Shown here in pieces: positions 19,583-29,955 of a DNA stretch of 64,000 bases (position 1 is its first letter; every line of letters starts with the position of its first letter). A program made the position numbers and the translations under genes. Origin of the DNA: Adiantum capillus-veneris (taxonomy: Eukaryota > Streptophyta > Polypodiopsida > Polypodiales > Pteridaceae); assembly GCA_014529385.2 (NCBI GenBank), contig CM043955.1, positions 153,975,640-154,039,639 on the forward strand, given 5' to 3'. The notes under the pieces were generated by a model. It was not told where the DNA came from. It did no database searches and saw nothing but the letters and a program-made list of their open reading frames with translations.

Positions 19583-22303
19583 TGAGGGAGTCCGGGGCGG
19601 GCAACAAGAGAGGCGACCTCTACACACCCACCCCTCAAGGCTCTCCTGCTGCTCAATTGGGGCTCAGGAAACCACAAGCACAAGCACAACACAAAAACAA
19701 ACCCACAGCCAAACCCAAACAAGATAGGGGCACCACCTAGTTCTGCGATGAGAACTAGGACGCAAGAGAGATTTTTCCACAACCAAGAGGAGGTGTAACT
19801 AAATGCACACAACCAATCTGACACAAAGACACACACCAAATGGAGCAAGAGAGAGCTAGAACACACTAACCACTTTCTCAAACAAGCTCAAATGATGGAA
19901 CTTAAAAGATATGAGTCACCTTGCATTCACCAAACCACGTGGCACAAGTGAAAGGACGAAGATTCTAGAACCTAGACATACCTTTGAAGCACCAAAACCT
20001 CAAATTGTTGAAGATGGAAGAGCATATACAATAGTGGTTTTAAATAGTGCACTTACACTCTCTCACTTTGCAATGTGTAGCATAAAATCTTCTCTCACAC
20101 AAGTGTGAAGCTCACAAAGTGGTTGCTACACCTAAGTCTCTCCTCATGCCTATAGTATTGGGCTACTATGTGAGAGCTTGGAGATGGTTTTACAAGAAGG
20201 AGAGGGGCCTATTTATAGGTTGGAGACCCCTCATTAAGATTATTGGAAATCCTAATTTACAAGCTAACAAATCAAGATTATGACTTTTCTGAATATCAAA
20301 GGGTGAAAGCATGTTAACGTGTCACGCTTTTTGTGCTAGTTAGCATTTTCAAGTTAACACGTCTTAAAAAAGTTGGACGTCTGGTAAATTTTTTACAAAT
20401 AATATCAAAATTTGTGGGGAGGTTGTACATTTGGATTCCTTGTTTCAAGAGCTTTCTACCAGTATATCATACGTCATAGATCTTGGAGATGTAGCTCATG
20501 TTATTGTACTAGTTAGCATATGTCAAAATTGTGCTAGCTAGCATTGTCTGGGACATGAAAAAGTGTGACACGTTAACATGATTTCACCCCATAACATTGC
20601 GGGCCTTCTTTGTCTACTTGAGTCATGGATGTGGGCTCAAGAGAGCACATTTTTGATGGTAGATAAGATGAAAGTAAAGTTTTAAGGGAAGACAGAGAGA
20701 AGGGAGAGTTTTATTATATGTACATGTCTTGAGGGAAGGTGCTTTTTAGAGTTTGGTTAATGGGTGTTTGTGTTAGTAGGTTAGTAGTTAGTGTTAGCAA
20801 TTACTAGAAAAAGTTAGTAATATATTTACAACGGGTAAAATGACTTGAAGGATGAGAAAAGAGGGGTGCATGAGATGGGTGTACCCTTGAGATGGTGAAT
20901 CCTTGATGAATCTTAGACTCACCCATGCGTAGATTGTCAAAAGTGATTGCCGTTCTTCTTCTTCTTCTTGTTTTCAAGCAGCCGCCATAGTTGAATCATC
21001 ACAAAGGCAATGAGGGTTTTGTTGATAAAAAATCCCCATTTTGCAGAGATTAAGTATGGTTAGGTTGCGGATATTTTATGAATTTTTGAAAGGGTAGTAT
21101 TAAATTGTAATATGGGAGTAGTAGAGAGAGATATGGCGATGGTGGATGTAGGTAGAGCTTCAAAAGAGAGCTACGGGTGTGAGAGAGGAGGCTAATGGTG
21201 AAGAGTGAGAGAAAACCATGGAAGTTGCAGGTTTGAGTAAGGAATAGAGAGAAATGAGTGTCTGGGTGTGTGTGTGTGTGTGGAAGTAGGAAAGGAGGTG
21301 AGAGAAGACTATGGGCTACTTGTGAGAAAAGTGGGCAGACTTGGGTCCACCAACAAAATCCTATCTCACCGGTGGTAGCTCTAAAAATTATCAAAAATTT
21401 TGAGGTGAGTATTTAGCCTTTGTTCCACTTTTTGTCTTTTAACCACCACTTCAAATTTAGAGTGGAGATGGATATAAAAAATCCCACCAAAATGCTTATT
21501 TTTCTTCACAAAAAAAGTCTTCAATGGCCCCCTTTTTGTTGAATTTGCATAAGGCTCCAAAGACAAGCCCCTCCTTGCATGAGAGCATGACCAAATACAT
21601 TCTTAGGGGTTTGAAAATATGCATGGTTGTGGATTATGCATAAATATAGAATATGGATATAATGGAAAAAAACAGGCTAGTATATATAAACAATTCATGG
21701 AATCTAAAATAGTGTGAGCTATATATATATATATATAAATATCGAGAATCAAATGAGGAGGGTCCTCGTTTTATTTACAAGAGGTAAGAAATAATACCTG
21801 TAGTAAATAGGAATTTATTGAAAGGCAATGACAGATGGAGAAATGTATTTTTGAGGTTTTTTCTTAAAGTGGATTCACACCAAAAATAAGATAAGCTTGC
21901 ATTAAATGATTTTTTATAGAGTACATGGTAAGAAAGATTATGGTAATGGTGAGTAAATGTACATAGCATACTTAGGTAAATAACACACACCTATGCATAC
22001 ATATTTAAATAAATACAAAAAAGTATAATAAAAAATCCCTATATTTAGGCCATATATACAATGAAATACTTATACACAAAAGGGCCATAATATATTTTGG
22101 CTTTTATTTTTATTTGTTTTTCTGACTCAACTATCCTAGTGACTAGCTAAGTGGGAGTTTTTTAAGGAGATATAGGAAAAGTCCCCTAACTCACATACGC
22201 CTATGTACAGTGAAAGGGTGAAGATAGCCACAATATTTGGGTGATTTTTAGAGGGTGAGGTAGCTCACTATGGCAATTATGGAGAATCGAAAAATGGCTA
22301 TCA
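19583..22303 (-). repeat. element B 3' LTR
   Basis: Plus-strand ends are TGAGGGAGTCC and TGGCTATCA. It is similar throughout to 25396-25505 + 27670-29648 + 41991-42591 (the B 5' LTR) and, at the outer ends, to the LTRs of element A. Contains a MITE (20301-20590) that the other LTR lacks. Reading frames inside are spurious. Confidence 0.85.
20301..20590. mobile_element. MITE, copy 2, with empty site in the sister LTR
   Basis: Terminal inverted repeats begin GGGTGAAAGCATGTTAACGT and end with the matching TTAACATGATTTCACCC (one mismatch). The sister LTR at 28490-28500 reads GAATATCAAAACATTGCG with no insert, so the inserted block is bounded directly. Flanks AAA/ATA suggest a 3-bp target duplication as in PIF/Harbinger elements. 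Confidence 0.85.
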
Positions 22304-22320
22304 TTAGCTCTCCCCCCAAG
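22304..22320 (-). promoter_or_regulatory. element B polypurine tract
   Basis: Minus strand CTTGGGGGGAGAGCTAA followed by TGATAGCC, the LTR start. The equivalent site in element A is at 32318-32334. Confidence 0.8.
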
Positions 22321-22438
22321 ATGATGGTACATTCATGTAGCATCATAAGGCATCTTTTCCAATGAGAGTGGTTCCAAGCTATTTGCGATGTTTTGTGCCT
22401 CAAACAAGTCTTCATTTTGTAGTTCTTCTTCACCTTGT

Positions 22439-22800
22439 CTAATTACAAGACTTAAATGATGATATAGCTTTTTGATGATTCTCTTGTAGATCCTTTGGTA
22501 GAGTGCGACTCAAGTAGGGCTTTAGTCGGTACCCATTCACCTTCTTAGGATGCTCCTTGCCATCTAAATCCATGAGCTGATAGTAACTTGAGTTAAAAGA
22601 TTCTTTGAACACATACGGACCTTGCCATCTGGTGTTGAATTTATCATCAAACCTATTGTCATACCTTAACAACAACCCACCTTCCTTGATACCCTTGTCC
22701 TTAACCTTCTTATCAAGTTTTTCCTTTACTTGCATAGCTTTCCTTTTGTAGCACTCGTAAGCTGCTTCTCTTTTCCACTCAAGCTCAACTAAAGTAAGAA
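22439..22800 (-). pseudogene. element B integrase C-terminal region
   Basis: Minus-frame text GIKEGGLLLRYDNRFDDKF, TRWQGPYVFKESFNSSYYQL and KVNGYRLKPYLSR is the same C-terminal integrase domain as in element A (32,490-32,770). Upstream, the catalytic integrase and second RNase H of A (about 32825-34455) have no counterpart: B jumps straight to the first RNase H/tether region near 22805, a deletion of about 1.6 kb. Confidence 0.75.
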
Positions 22801-23985
22801 GTCAAAAGCCTTTTTGGTAGCAAGTATGATCTAAACTTCCTCACCGCAAACATGAGAGAAAGAATCATGAGTTCTGCATCCGTGTAGCCTCTCTCCAAAG
22901 CATTCATGACCCTACTAGAAAAGTAGATGGGTTGCACCTGGTACAATGGGGATCTTGTTGTAATAAAATTGCACCAATTGTTTCCTTCCCAACACTAGAG
23001 ATAACAAAGAATGTGTACTCCCAACAAGGAGGCATGAGTATTGGTAGCTCTGACAAAATGACTTTAATGTTACAAAATTACTGTTCAAGCTCATCAGACC
23101 ATAAAAATTCTACATGTTGTGTCAACTTTTGCAAAGGGTGAAGTAATTATGAGGCTAAGTGAATGAAGCATGGCATATACTTCACTTTTGAATGAGTGAG
23201 ATGACCTCCTTAAGACTCTTGAGTGATGGTAACTCAATAAGAGCCTTTGACTTTGCAGGATCCACCTGGATGCCTTTGTAAGAACTTTTTGACCAGGTGA
23301 TGGTAACTCAATAAGATCCTTTGACTTTGAAGGATCCACTTGGATGCCTTTGAAAGAAACTTTGTGACCAAGCAATATCACTTCATCCTCACCTATGTGG
23401 CACTTATGAAAGTTGAGTTGACCTCCCATGTCATAGAGCTTCTTCAATCCTTTTTCTACCCTTTGTAGATGCAACGATTTTGAGCTATAAATGTAAAAAT
23501 CATCAATGAACACCCTAATTGACTTTCCAAATAATTCTTGACACAACATGTTCATGAGGCGTTGGAAAGTTGCAAGAGCATTTGTCATGCCAAATGGCAT
23601 GACTCTAAAAGCATAACAACCCCAAGGAGTGATGAATTTTGTTTTTAATTGATACTCTAATGCGATACCTATTTGAAAGTAACCTGAGTAGCCATTGCAC
23701 ACAATGTACTTCTCATGACTAGCTATCTCATTTAGTATCTCATCCTAAAATAGGAGGGGAAAGTGATCTCTTTTTGTTGCCTCATTCAGTGGACGATAAT
23801 CCACACACACCTTTCACTTGCCGTTCTTCTTTGGAGTGACAACAACGAGAGAGACCCACTCTAAATTCTCCACTGGATAAATGAAACCTACTTCTGCGAG
23901 AAGCTTTCTTACCTCTTTGAGTAGAGCATGCTCCTTGATAACTCCTAGCCTTTGTAGCTTCTGAGCTTTAGGTGTGGCCTAAGGC
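22801..23985 (-). pseudogene. element B degenerate RT and tether region
   Basis: The minus frame 23094-23702 shows RT blocks GYFQIGIALEYQLKTKFITP, YAFRVMPFGMTNALATFQRL and RVFIDDFYIYSS. Frameshifts and stops flank it. A 74-bp tandem duplication at about 23224-23371 (GATGGTAACTCAATAAGA repeated) lies in the RT thumb. At about 23985 the text jumps to the zinc-knuckle region of gag, deleting the protease (about 1.2 kb relative to A). Confidence 0.8.
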
Positions 23986-24802
23986 ATTTATCACTGGGTA
24001 ATTCAAGTTAGGTCTCCCTGGCTCCGCACGGGGCCAAGGACAATTATACATCCTATGTCCAAACTCTCCGCAATTCCAACATTGCAAAAGTGGTACTGGT
24101 TCCCACTCCTTTGCTTTCTTTGTTTGTCCCTTGGGACCTACAGCTTGTGCAAGATGAATTGACAAGTTTCTTAAGGATTCATTTAATCACCTCAATTGTT
24201 ACCTCAGGAATCTCTCTAGATGTTGATGCTTGTAATTTTCCCTTGGGTCTAGGACCCTCTACTAGAACCTCTCCCCTTAGGCACTTGAGTTTTCTATACT
24301 TGTTAACAGCCCTAGTTTCAGCTGCATCAAAGGTAGCAAGTGCACCCGCCTCAACTTTTATCTTGAGTGTGGGAAAGAGACCGGCTATGAACCTCTCCTT
24401 CTGAAGGAACTCTACACCATCACCAAGGTTAGCAACATTTCTCACCCAAACAGCCCAAAGACGTAGAAACTCTTGTTTGTACATGTAGTAGTCATCTAAG
24501 TATTTTTGTTTGTGAGAAATGATGTCTTGCCATAGTTTTTGCGTGTTTTGGGATTCAAAGAAGTATCACTTGAAATGATCAATGACTTCTTTATAGTTTT
24601 CCTTAACTTTCTGAGATAGAGAGTCAAACCAAGTGGTAGCATCTTTACTAAGGACCACTTCAAGCATTTCTAAGCATTCATCATCTCCTATCACTCTCTT
24701 TATGCCACAAGCCATTTTGAAATTTGCTAGAAATAGCTCGACATCCTCGCCAGGCTCTCCAAGGAAGAGAGGATATCCTGACATTTGGCGTTGGACCTTC
24801 AT
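23986..24802 (-). pseudogene. element B gag with zinc knuckle
   Basis: The zinc knuckle CWNCGEFGHRMYNC is in the frame 23968-24165. Capsid-like parts are in 24179-24484 (YKQEFLRLWAVWVRNV, ERFIAGLFPTLKIKVEAG, KYRKLKCLRGE) and 24566-24802 (GYPLFLGEPGEDVELFLANF, TTWFDSL). Several frameshifts separate them. The KLKCLRGE Cys codon here is TGT where element A has TGA. Confidence 0.8.
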
Positions 24803-25374
24803 TCAATCAATTTCAAAGTGATAACACTTTTTAAAAAAAAATGATTTACACAATAATGTTTTCTAAATTGCAATCTATTCTACAACAAAATAAAAATATG
24901 CACATCAAATGATCTATGATAGTCAACAAGAGGCAGGATGATAGGGTTGGGTGACGCAAGAATTTCTCCTACTCTTTGAACACCATACGCTTCTAAAAAT
25001 GGATCTTTTGACTAATTGCAACGTTTATTCTAATGTGTGGAGTGAAATGAAAGGGAAAAATCTCTATCCCTGGCCCATTATCCATGATTTATGCATGATC
25101 TAATGCTTTAAAAAATATATATATATAGATGTCCAAACTAAGGTCGTACCTAATGAGAAGCAAAATAAAAGCATGTACCGAAGCGTTTATCTCGGCCAAC
25201 CTAAGAGGAACCAAAATTCTATGAATTACACTTTGAAATTGTAACTTAGTACTAACAATTATGTGTACCTTTTGCCTTGCAATGGAATGAAAGGATCATA
25301 CAAATTCTCATGATTCATGCAAACTGCTTGACTATTCTAAAGGTTGAACCTACACAAAAACATACACAAGGCTT
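24803..25374 (-). other. element B 5' leader, accessory ORF remnants
   Basis: Homologous to 38764-39240 of element A, including broken versions of both short accessory ORFs. The two longer accessory ORFs of A (37678-38640) are absent: only about 130 bases separate gag from the short-ORF homologues. Confidence 0.6.
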
Positions 25375-25391
25375 CCTTAGTCGGGGCACCA
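25375..25391 (-). promoter_or_regulatory. element B primer-binding site
   Basis: Minus strand TGGTGCCCCGACTAAGG, four bases inside the LTR. The homologous site in A is TGGTGCCCCCACTGAGGA. I cannot name the tRNA with certainty. Confidence 0.65.
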
Positions 25392-25395
25392 AAAT

Positions 25396-25505
25396 TGAGG
25401 TAATCCAGGGTGGGCAACAAGAAAGGAAACGTCTACACACCCCTCAAGACTCCCGTGCTACTCAATTGGGGTTGGAGAAACCACAAGCACAACACAACAA
25501 CAAAT
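25396..25505 (-). repeat. element B 5' LTR, first segment
   Basis: Begins TGAGGTAATCC on the plus strand and is cut at ...CACAACAACAAAT by the tubulin-carrying element. Continues at 27670. Confidence 0.85.
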
Positions 25506-25833
25506 TGTATGAGCCCGGACCGCACATGACCGCATTAATCACATTCGGAGTGTTCGGCATGTCGTCGTGTACATTCGTGTGGGAATGCACTCTTAGAAGG
25601 AGGGGATCTCAAGAGACATAATCAGGAAGGGCTAAGAGGATATGAAAGGGTGATCATTATTTCTACATAAGGAAGGGTTTCCTTTGTACGCTGTATCGGG
25701 CTTCTCATAATCTAAGGCTATGGAATCTAATGTATTCTTATTCTCTCTCTCTCTCTCTCTAATGCTGTGCTGCGCTTCTCTCTCTTGCATTTCTGTGAGC
25801 ACAATCTCGTAATAGGCAACCATGCCTATTACA
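25506..25833 (+). repeat. left LTR of the tubulin-carrying element
   Basis: 328 bases, TG...CA. Contains (CT)n at about 25742-25760 and a terminal hairpin AATAGGCA-ACCA-TGCCTATT at 25811-25830. Confidence 0.9.
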
Positions 25834-26256
25834 CTTGGCGACATGGGATTCTTTCCCGCGACCTACTATGAGGGCGATGAAGTCGGTGAGCGCTGTGACT
25901 CGGAAAAATGGCGACCCAGATCTGCTGTGGAGGCAAAGGCGGTTGTCAACACAATTTTTCGTCAACACAATTTTGAGGACTCCCCTTTGCTGATGAAGGA
26001 AGTGCGAGAGAGAGTGCGCAAGAGAGAGTGCATCTCCATCCACATCGACGAGGCCGGCATTCAGATGGGCAATGTCTGTTGGGAGTTATACTGCCTGGAG
26101 CATGGAACTCAGCCCGATGGGCCAATGCCAGTGACAAGACAGTGGGACGAGGAGATGATGCTTTCAGCACCTTCTTCAGTGAGGGAGGCACCGGGAAGCT
26201 TCACGTGCCGTGTGCTATCTTTTTGGACTTGGAGCCCACTGTCATCGACGACGTGA
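25822..26256 (+). CDS. chimeric ORF: LTR end + leader + start of alpha-tubulin
   Basis: The ATG at 25822 lies in the last 12 bases of the left LTR. About 67 residues of non-tubulin sequence ([33 protein letters not shown]) run in frame into tubulin residues from Arg2 ([17 protein letters not shown]). The tubulin start Met is replaced by Lys (AAG). The frame leaves tubulin near 26127 because of a one-base deletion and ends at 26256. It may be accidental, but it shows the captured sequence in frame with an element-derived start. Confidence 0.5.
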   Translation: MPITLGDMGFFPATYYEGDEVGERCDSEKWRPRSAVEAKAVVNTIFRQHNFEDSPLLMKEVRERVRKRECISIHIDEAGIQMGNVCWELYCLEHGTQPDGPMPVTRQWDEEMMLSAPSSVREAPGSFTCRVLSFWTWSPLSSTT

Positions 26257-26676
26257 GGACAGACGCTTACCGCCACCTTTTCCATCTTGAGCTTCTCATC
26301 AGCAGCAAGGAGGATGCTGCCAGAAACTTTGCTCTGGGCCACTATACCATTGGCAAGGAAATCATGGACCTTTGCCTGGACCACATCCGAAAGCTGGCCG
26401 ACAACTGCACCGGGTTGCAAGGATTCCTGGCCTTCCACGCAGTAGGCTGCGGAACCGGATCTAGCCTTGTCTCTCTCCTGCTGCTAGAGTGCCTGTCTCG
26501 ATGGACTATGGTAAGAAATCCAAGCTTGGCTTCACCGTCTACCTTTCCCCACAGGTCTCCAATGCTGTGGTGGAGCCCTTCAACAACATCTAATTGTCCA
26601 CCCACTCCCTGCTCGAGCACATTGACGTGGCAGTCATGCTCGACAACGAGGTCGTCTATGACATTTGCAGACGCAG
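26020..26676 (+). pseudogene. TUA: alpha-tubulin, processed fragment (about residues 2-215)
   Basis: Alpha-tubulin text is unmistakable: [96 protein letters not shown] and VVYDICRRS. It runs without introns, so it derives from mRNA. Two frameshifts (near 26127 and 26495), a TAA at about 26590 and changes in the GTP-binding glycine loop (normally GGGTGSG, here GCGTGSS) make it non-functional. The C-terminal half of tubulin is missing; the following 660 bases are not tubulin. It sits between the two LTRs of the element. Confidence 0.92.
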
Positions 26677-27337
26677 TCAAAGTGCGGTGTCTGGAAGAAA
26701 TACGGTGCCAAGTGGAGAGGTCAATTTTGCGGTGTTTTTCACGATTTCGGACCTAGATGTGCCTTGCGGTGGTTTCTTGCCATGCAGACTGCAGTGCCAC
26801 ACGCCAGTGTATGCAAGTTTCAGAAACTCAATAAACGTCATCATAGCAAGTTAGCACCGGATGCGGGGTCTGATCTGGTGTTCAACACTCAAATGAGCTG
26901 CGCTATGCGGTGTTCCAAGGTCAGATATTTTTTGCATCCAGATTGCAGAAATACTCCAAGTGCGAGCAACAATGAAGCGGCAGGGAAATTGTTGTGCTTG
27001 CTCTTCATTGAGCAAGAAGTTTAATTGTACCAAGATTGGTGATGTCCAAGAGATGAAGGTTGATGCGGCATAGGGACATATCGACAAAGAGCAAATGGAG
27101 CGCCTATGACCGGGCATCAAATTCATGAAGGGACAGTCAAAAGTGTTGCGGTTGCCAATGTACTACGGAAAAGACATGATTTCCTTTTTTTTTTTTGTTC
27201 ATGATGTTGGAAATGTACTTCTTGCACTTGAGGTTCTCTGCCTCGGCTATGCCTAAAAAGATTTGTAAAAACAAATTGCACTTGACTTCTAATCAAGGGT
27301 CACTTCTGGGTTCGCACAATCCACCGTGCGTGCCAAG
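26677..27337 (+). other. internal sequence 3' of the tubulin fragment, origin unknown
   Basis: The frame 26665-27024 is open for 119 residues ([19 protein letters not shown]) and a second readable stretch at about 27000-27170 (EMKVDAA, GHIDKEQMERL, KFMKGQSKV) has two stops. Neither is recognised. A T14 run is at about 27183-27196. This could be another captured transcript or the original body of the element. Confidence 0.4.
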
Positions 27338-27669
27338 TGTATCAGCCCGGACCGCACATGACCGCATTAATCACATTCGGAGTGTCCGGCATGTCGTCGT
27401 GTACCTTCGTGTGGGAATGCACTCTTAGAAGGAGCGGATCTCAAGAGGCATAATCAGGAAGGGCTACGAGGATATGAAAGGGTGCTCATTATTTCTACAT
27501 AAGGAAGGGTTTCCTTTGTAAGCTGTATCGGGCTTCTCATAATCTAAGGCTATGGAATCTGATGTATTCTTATTCTCTCTCTCTCTCTCTCTCTCTAATG
27601 TTGTGTTGTGCTTCTCTCTCTTGCATTTCTGTGAGCACGATCTCATAATAGGCAGCCATGCCTATTACA
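27338..27669 (+). repeat. right LTR of the tubulin-carrying element
   Basis: 332 bases; same ends as the left LTR. The terminal hairpin is AATAGGCA-GCCA-TGCCTATT at 27647-27666. The longer CT run accounts for the four-base size difference. Confidence 0.9.
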
Positions 27670-28589
27670 CAAACCCACAACGAAACCCAAACAAGATAGG
27701 GGCACCACCGAGTTATGGGATGCAAACTAGGACGCAAGAGAGATTTTTTCACAACCAAGAGGAGGTGCAACTAGCTGCACACAAGAAATCTCACACAAAG
27801 ACACACACCAAATGGAGCAAGAGAGAGCTAGAGAAAAGGTAACAGAGGGAGAAATGGAATGGAGTTTCTCCAATTACCTGATTGACAACTTGCAACGTAA
27901 GGTTGTATACTATCACACTATCACGGATCTTGCATAATCTAAACCAGCAATTAGTGAATGGTAAACATTTCAAGCACACACACATTGTCTTAGGGTGTGA
28001 GAAAACCTCTCACCACAAAACCCTCTTACAATGAACCAAAAACTTGGCAAATGAAAACACACTAACCACTTTCTCAAACAAGCTCAAATGATGGAACTTA
28101 AAAGATACGACTCACCTTGCATTCACTGAACCACGTGGCACAAGTTAAAGGACGACGATTCTAGAACTGAGACACACCTTTGAAACACCAAAACCTCAAA
28201 TTGTTGAAGATGGAAGAGCATATGCAATATTGGTTTTAGATAGGGCACTCACACTCTCTCACTTTGCAATGTGTAGCATCAAAGCTTCTCTCACACAATT
28301 GTGAAGTTCACAAAGTGGTTGCTACACCTAAGTCTCTCCTCACGCCTATAGTATTGGGATGCCATGTGAGAGCTTGGAGATAGTTTTACAAGAAGGAGAG
28401 GTGCCTATTTATAGGTTGGAGACCCCTCATTAAGATTATTGGAAATCCTAATTTACAAGCTAACAAATAAGGATTATGATTTTTTTGAATATCAAAACAT
28501 TGCGATCCTTCTTTGTCTACTTGAGTCATGGATGTGGGCTCAAGAGAGCACATTATTAATGGTAGATAAGATGAAAGTAAAGTTTTAAG

Positions 28590-28640
<51 letters not shown>

Positions 28641-29648
28641 ATTATATGTACATGTCTTGAGGGAAGGTGCTTTTTAGAGTTTGGTTAATGGGTGTTTGGG
28701 TTAGTAGGTTAGTAGTTAGTGTTAGCAAATACTAGAAAAAGTTAGTAATATATTTACAATGGGTAAAATGACTTGAAGGATCAGAAAAGAGAGGTGCATG
28801 AGATGGGTCTACCCTTGAGATGGTGAATCCTTGAGAAATCTTGTACTCACTCGTGTGTAGATTGTCGAAAGTGATTGCCGTTCTTCTTCTTGTTCTTTTC
28901 ACTCCGCCGCCATAGCTGAATCATCACAAAGGCAATGAGTATTTTGTTGATAGAAAACCCCCATTTTGCAGAGATTAAGTATGGTTAGGTTGCGGATATT
29001 TTGTGGGAGGGTAGTATAAAATTGTAATATGGGAGTAATAGAGAGAGATATGGAGATGATGGATGTAGGTAGAGCTTCAAAAGAGAGCTATGGGTGTGAG
29101 ACGGGAGGCTAATGGTGAAGAGGGTGAGAGAAAACCATGGAAGTTTCAGGTTTGCGTAGGGAATAGAGAGAAATGAGTGTGTGTATGTGTGTGTGTGTGT
29201 GTGTATGTGTGTGGAAGTAGGAAAGGAGGTGAGAGAAGACTATGGGCTACTTGTGAGAAAAGTGGGCAGCACCAACAAAATCCTACCTCACCGGTGGTAG
29301 CTCTAAAAATTATCAAAATTTTTGAGGTGAGTATTTAGCTTTTGTTCCACATTTTATCTTTTAACCACCGCTTCAAATTTGGAGTGGAGATGGATATAAA
29401 ACATCCAACCAAAATGCCTATTTCTCTTCACAAAAAAGTATTTAACGGCCGCTCTTTTGTTGAATTTGCATAAGGCTCCAAAGGCAAGGCCCTCCTTGCA
29501 TGACCGATATATATTCTTAGGGGTTTGAAAATATGCATGGTTGTGGATTATGCATAAATAAAATATATGAATATGATGGAAAGAAACAGATAGTGTATAT
29601 AAACAATCCATGGAATCTAGAATAGTGTGAGCTATATAATATATAAAT
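27670..29648 (-). repeat. element B 5' LTR, middle segment
   Basis: Collinear with 19700-21737 of the other B LTR, without the MITE at 20301 and with an added (GA)23 tract at 28591-28636. Ends in AT-rich sequence where element A inserted. Confidence 0.85.
28591..28636. repeat. (GA)n microsatellite
   Basis: Present in this B LTR; the sister LTR at about 20690 has only an imperfect GA stretch. Confidence 0.95.
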
Positions 29649-29923
29649 TGAGGCGGTCCGGGGCGGGCAACAAGAAGAGTGGCCTCTAGACACCCTTCAA
29701 GGCTCCCGTGCTGCTCAATGGGGTTGGGGCACAACACAACACAAACCAAAACAACAAACCCACCGCCAAATCCCAACTACGCAAGGGGCACCACCTAGTT
29801 TAAGAGCGAACTAGGACGCAAAAGAGGAGAATCGTTAGAGCAACCCACAAACAAGCAAGGAATTACACTAACCCTAACACCAATGGAATACTCTCACACA
29901 CTAAAACACGAGAGAGAGAGATA

Positions 29924-29955
<32 letters not shown>

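Larger units (their letters stand above)
25506..27669 (+). mobile_element. short LTR element carrying an alpha-tubulin cDNA fragment (TRIM-like)
   Basis: Two direct terminal repeats (25506-25833, 27338-27669) start TGTAT and end ATTACA; by eye they differ at roughly 15 positions plus a CT-repeat length change. The internal region is 1,504 bases and encodes no gag or pol. Flanks are CAAAT and CAAAC, and the joined flanks restore the CACAA...CAAACCCACA text seen in the sister LTRs at 19690 and 29740, so target, insert and approximate 5-bp duplication are all visible. A candidate primer site (TGGCGACATGGG) follows the left repeat by two bases; there is no clear polypurine tract. Confidence 0.85.

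Noticed and set aside
26665..26760. [12 protein letters not shown] resembles the WRKY heptapeptide context
   Set aside because: The spacing to zinc ligands is absent and the match is a few residues only.
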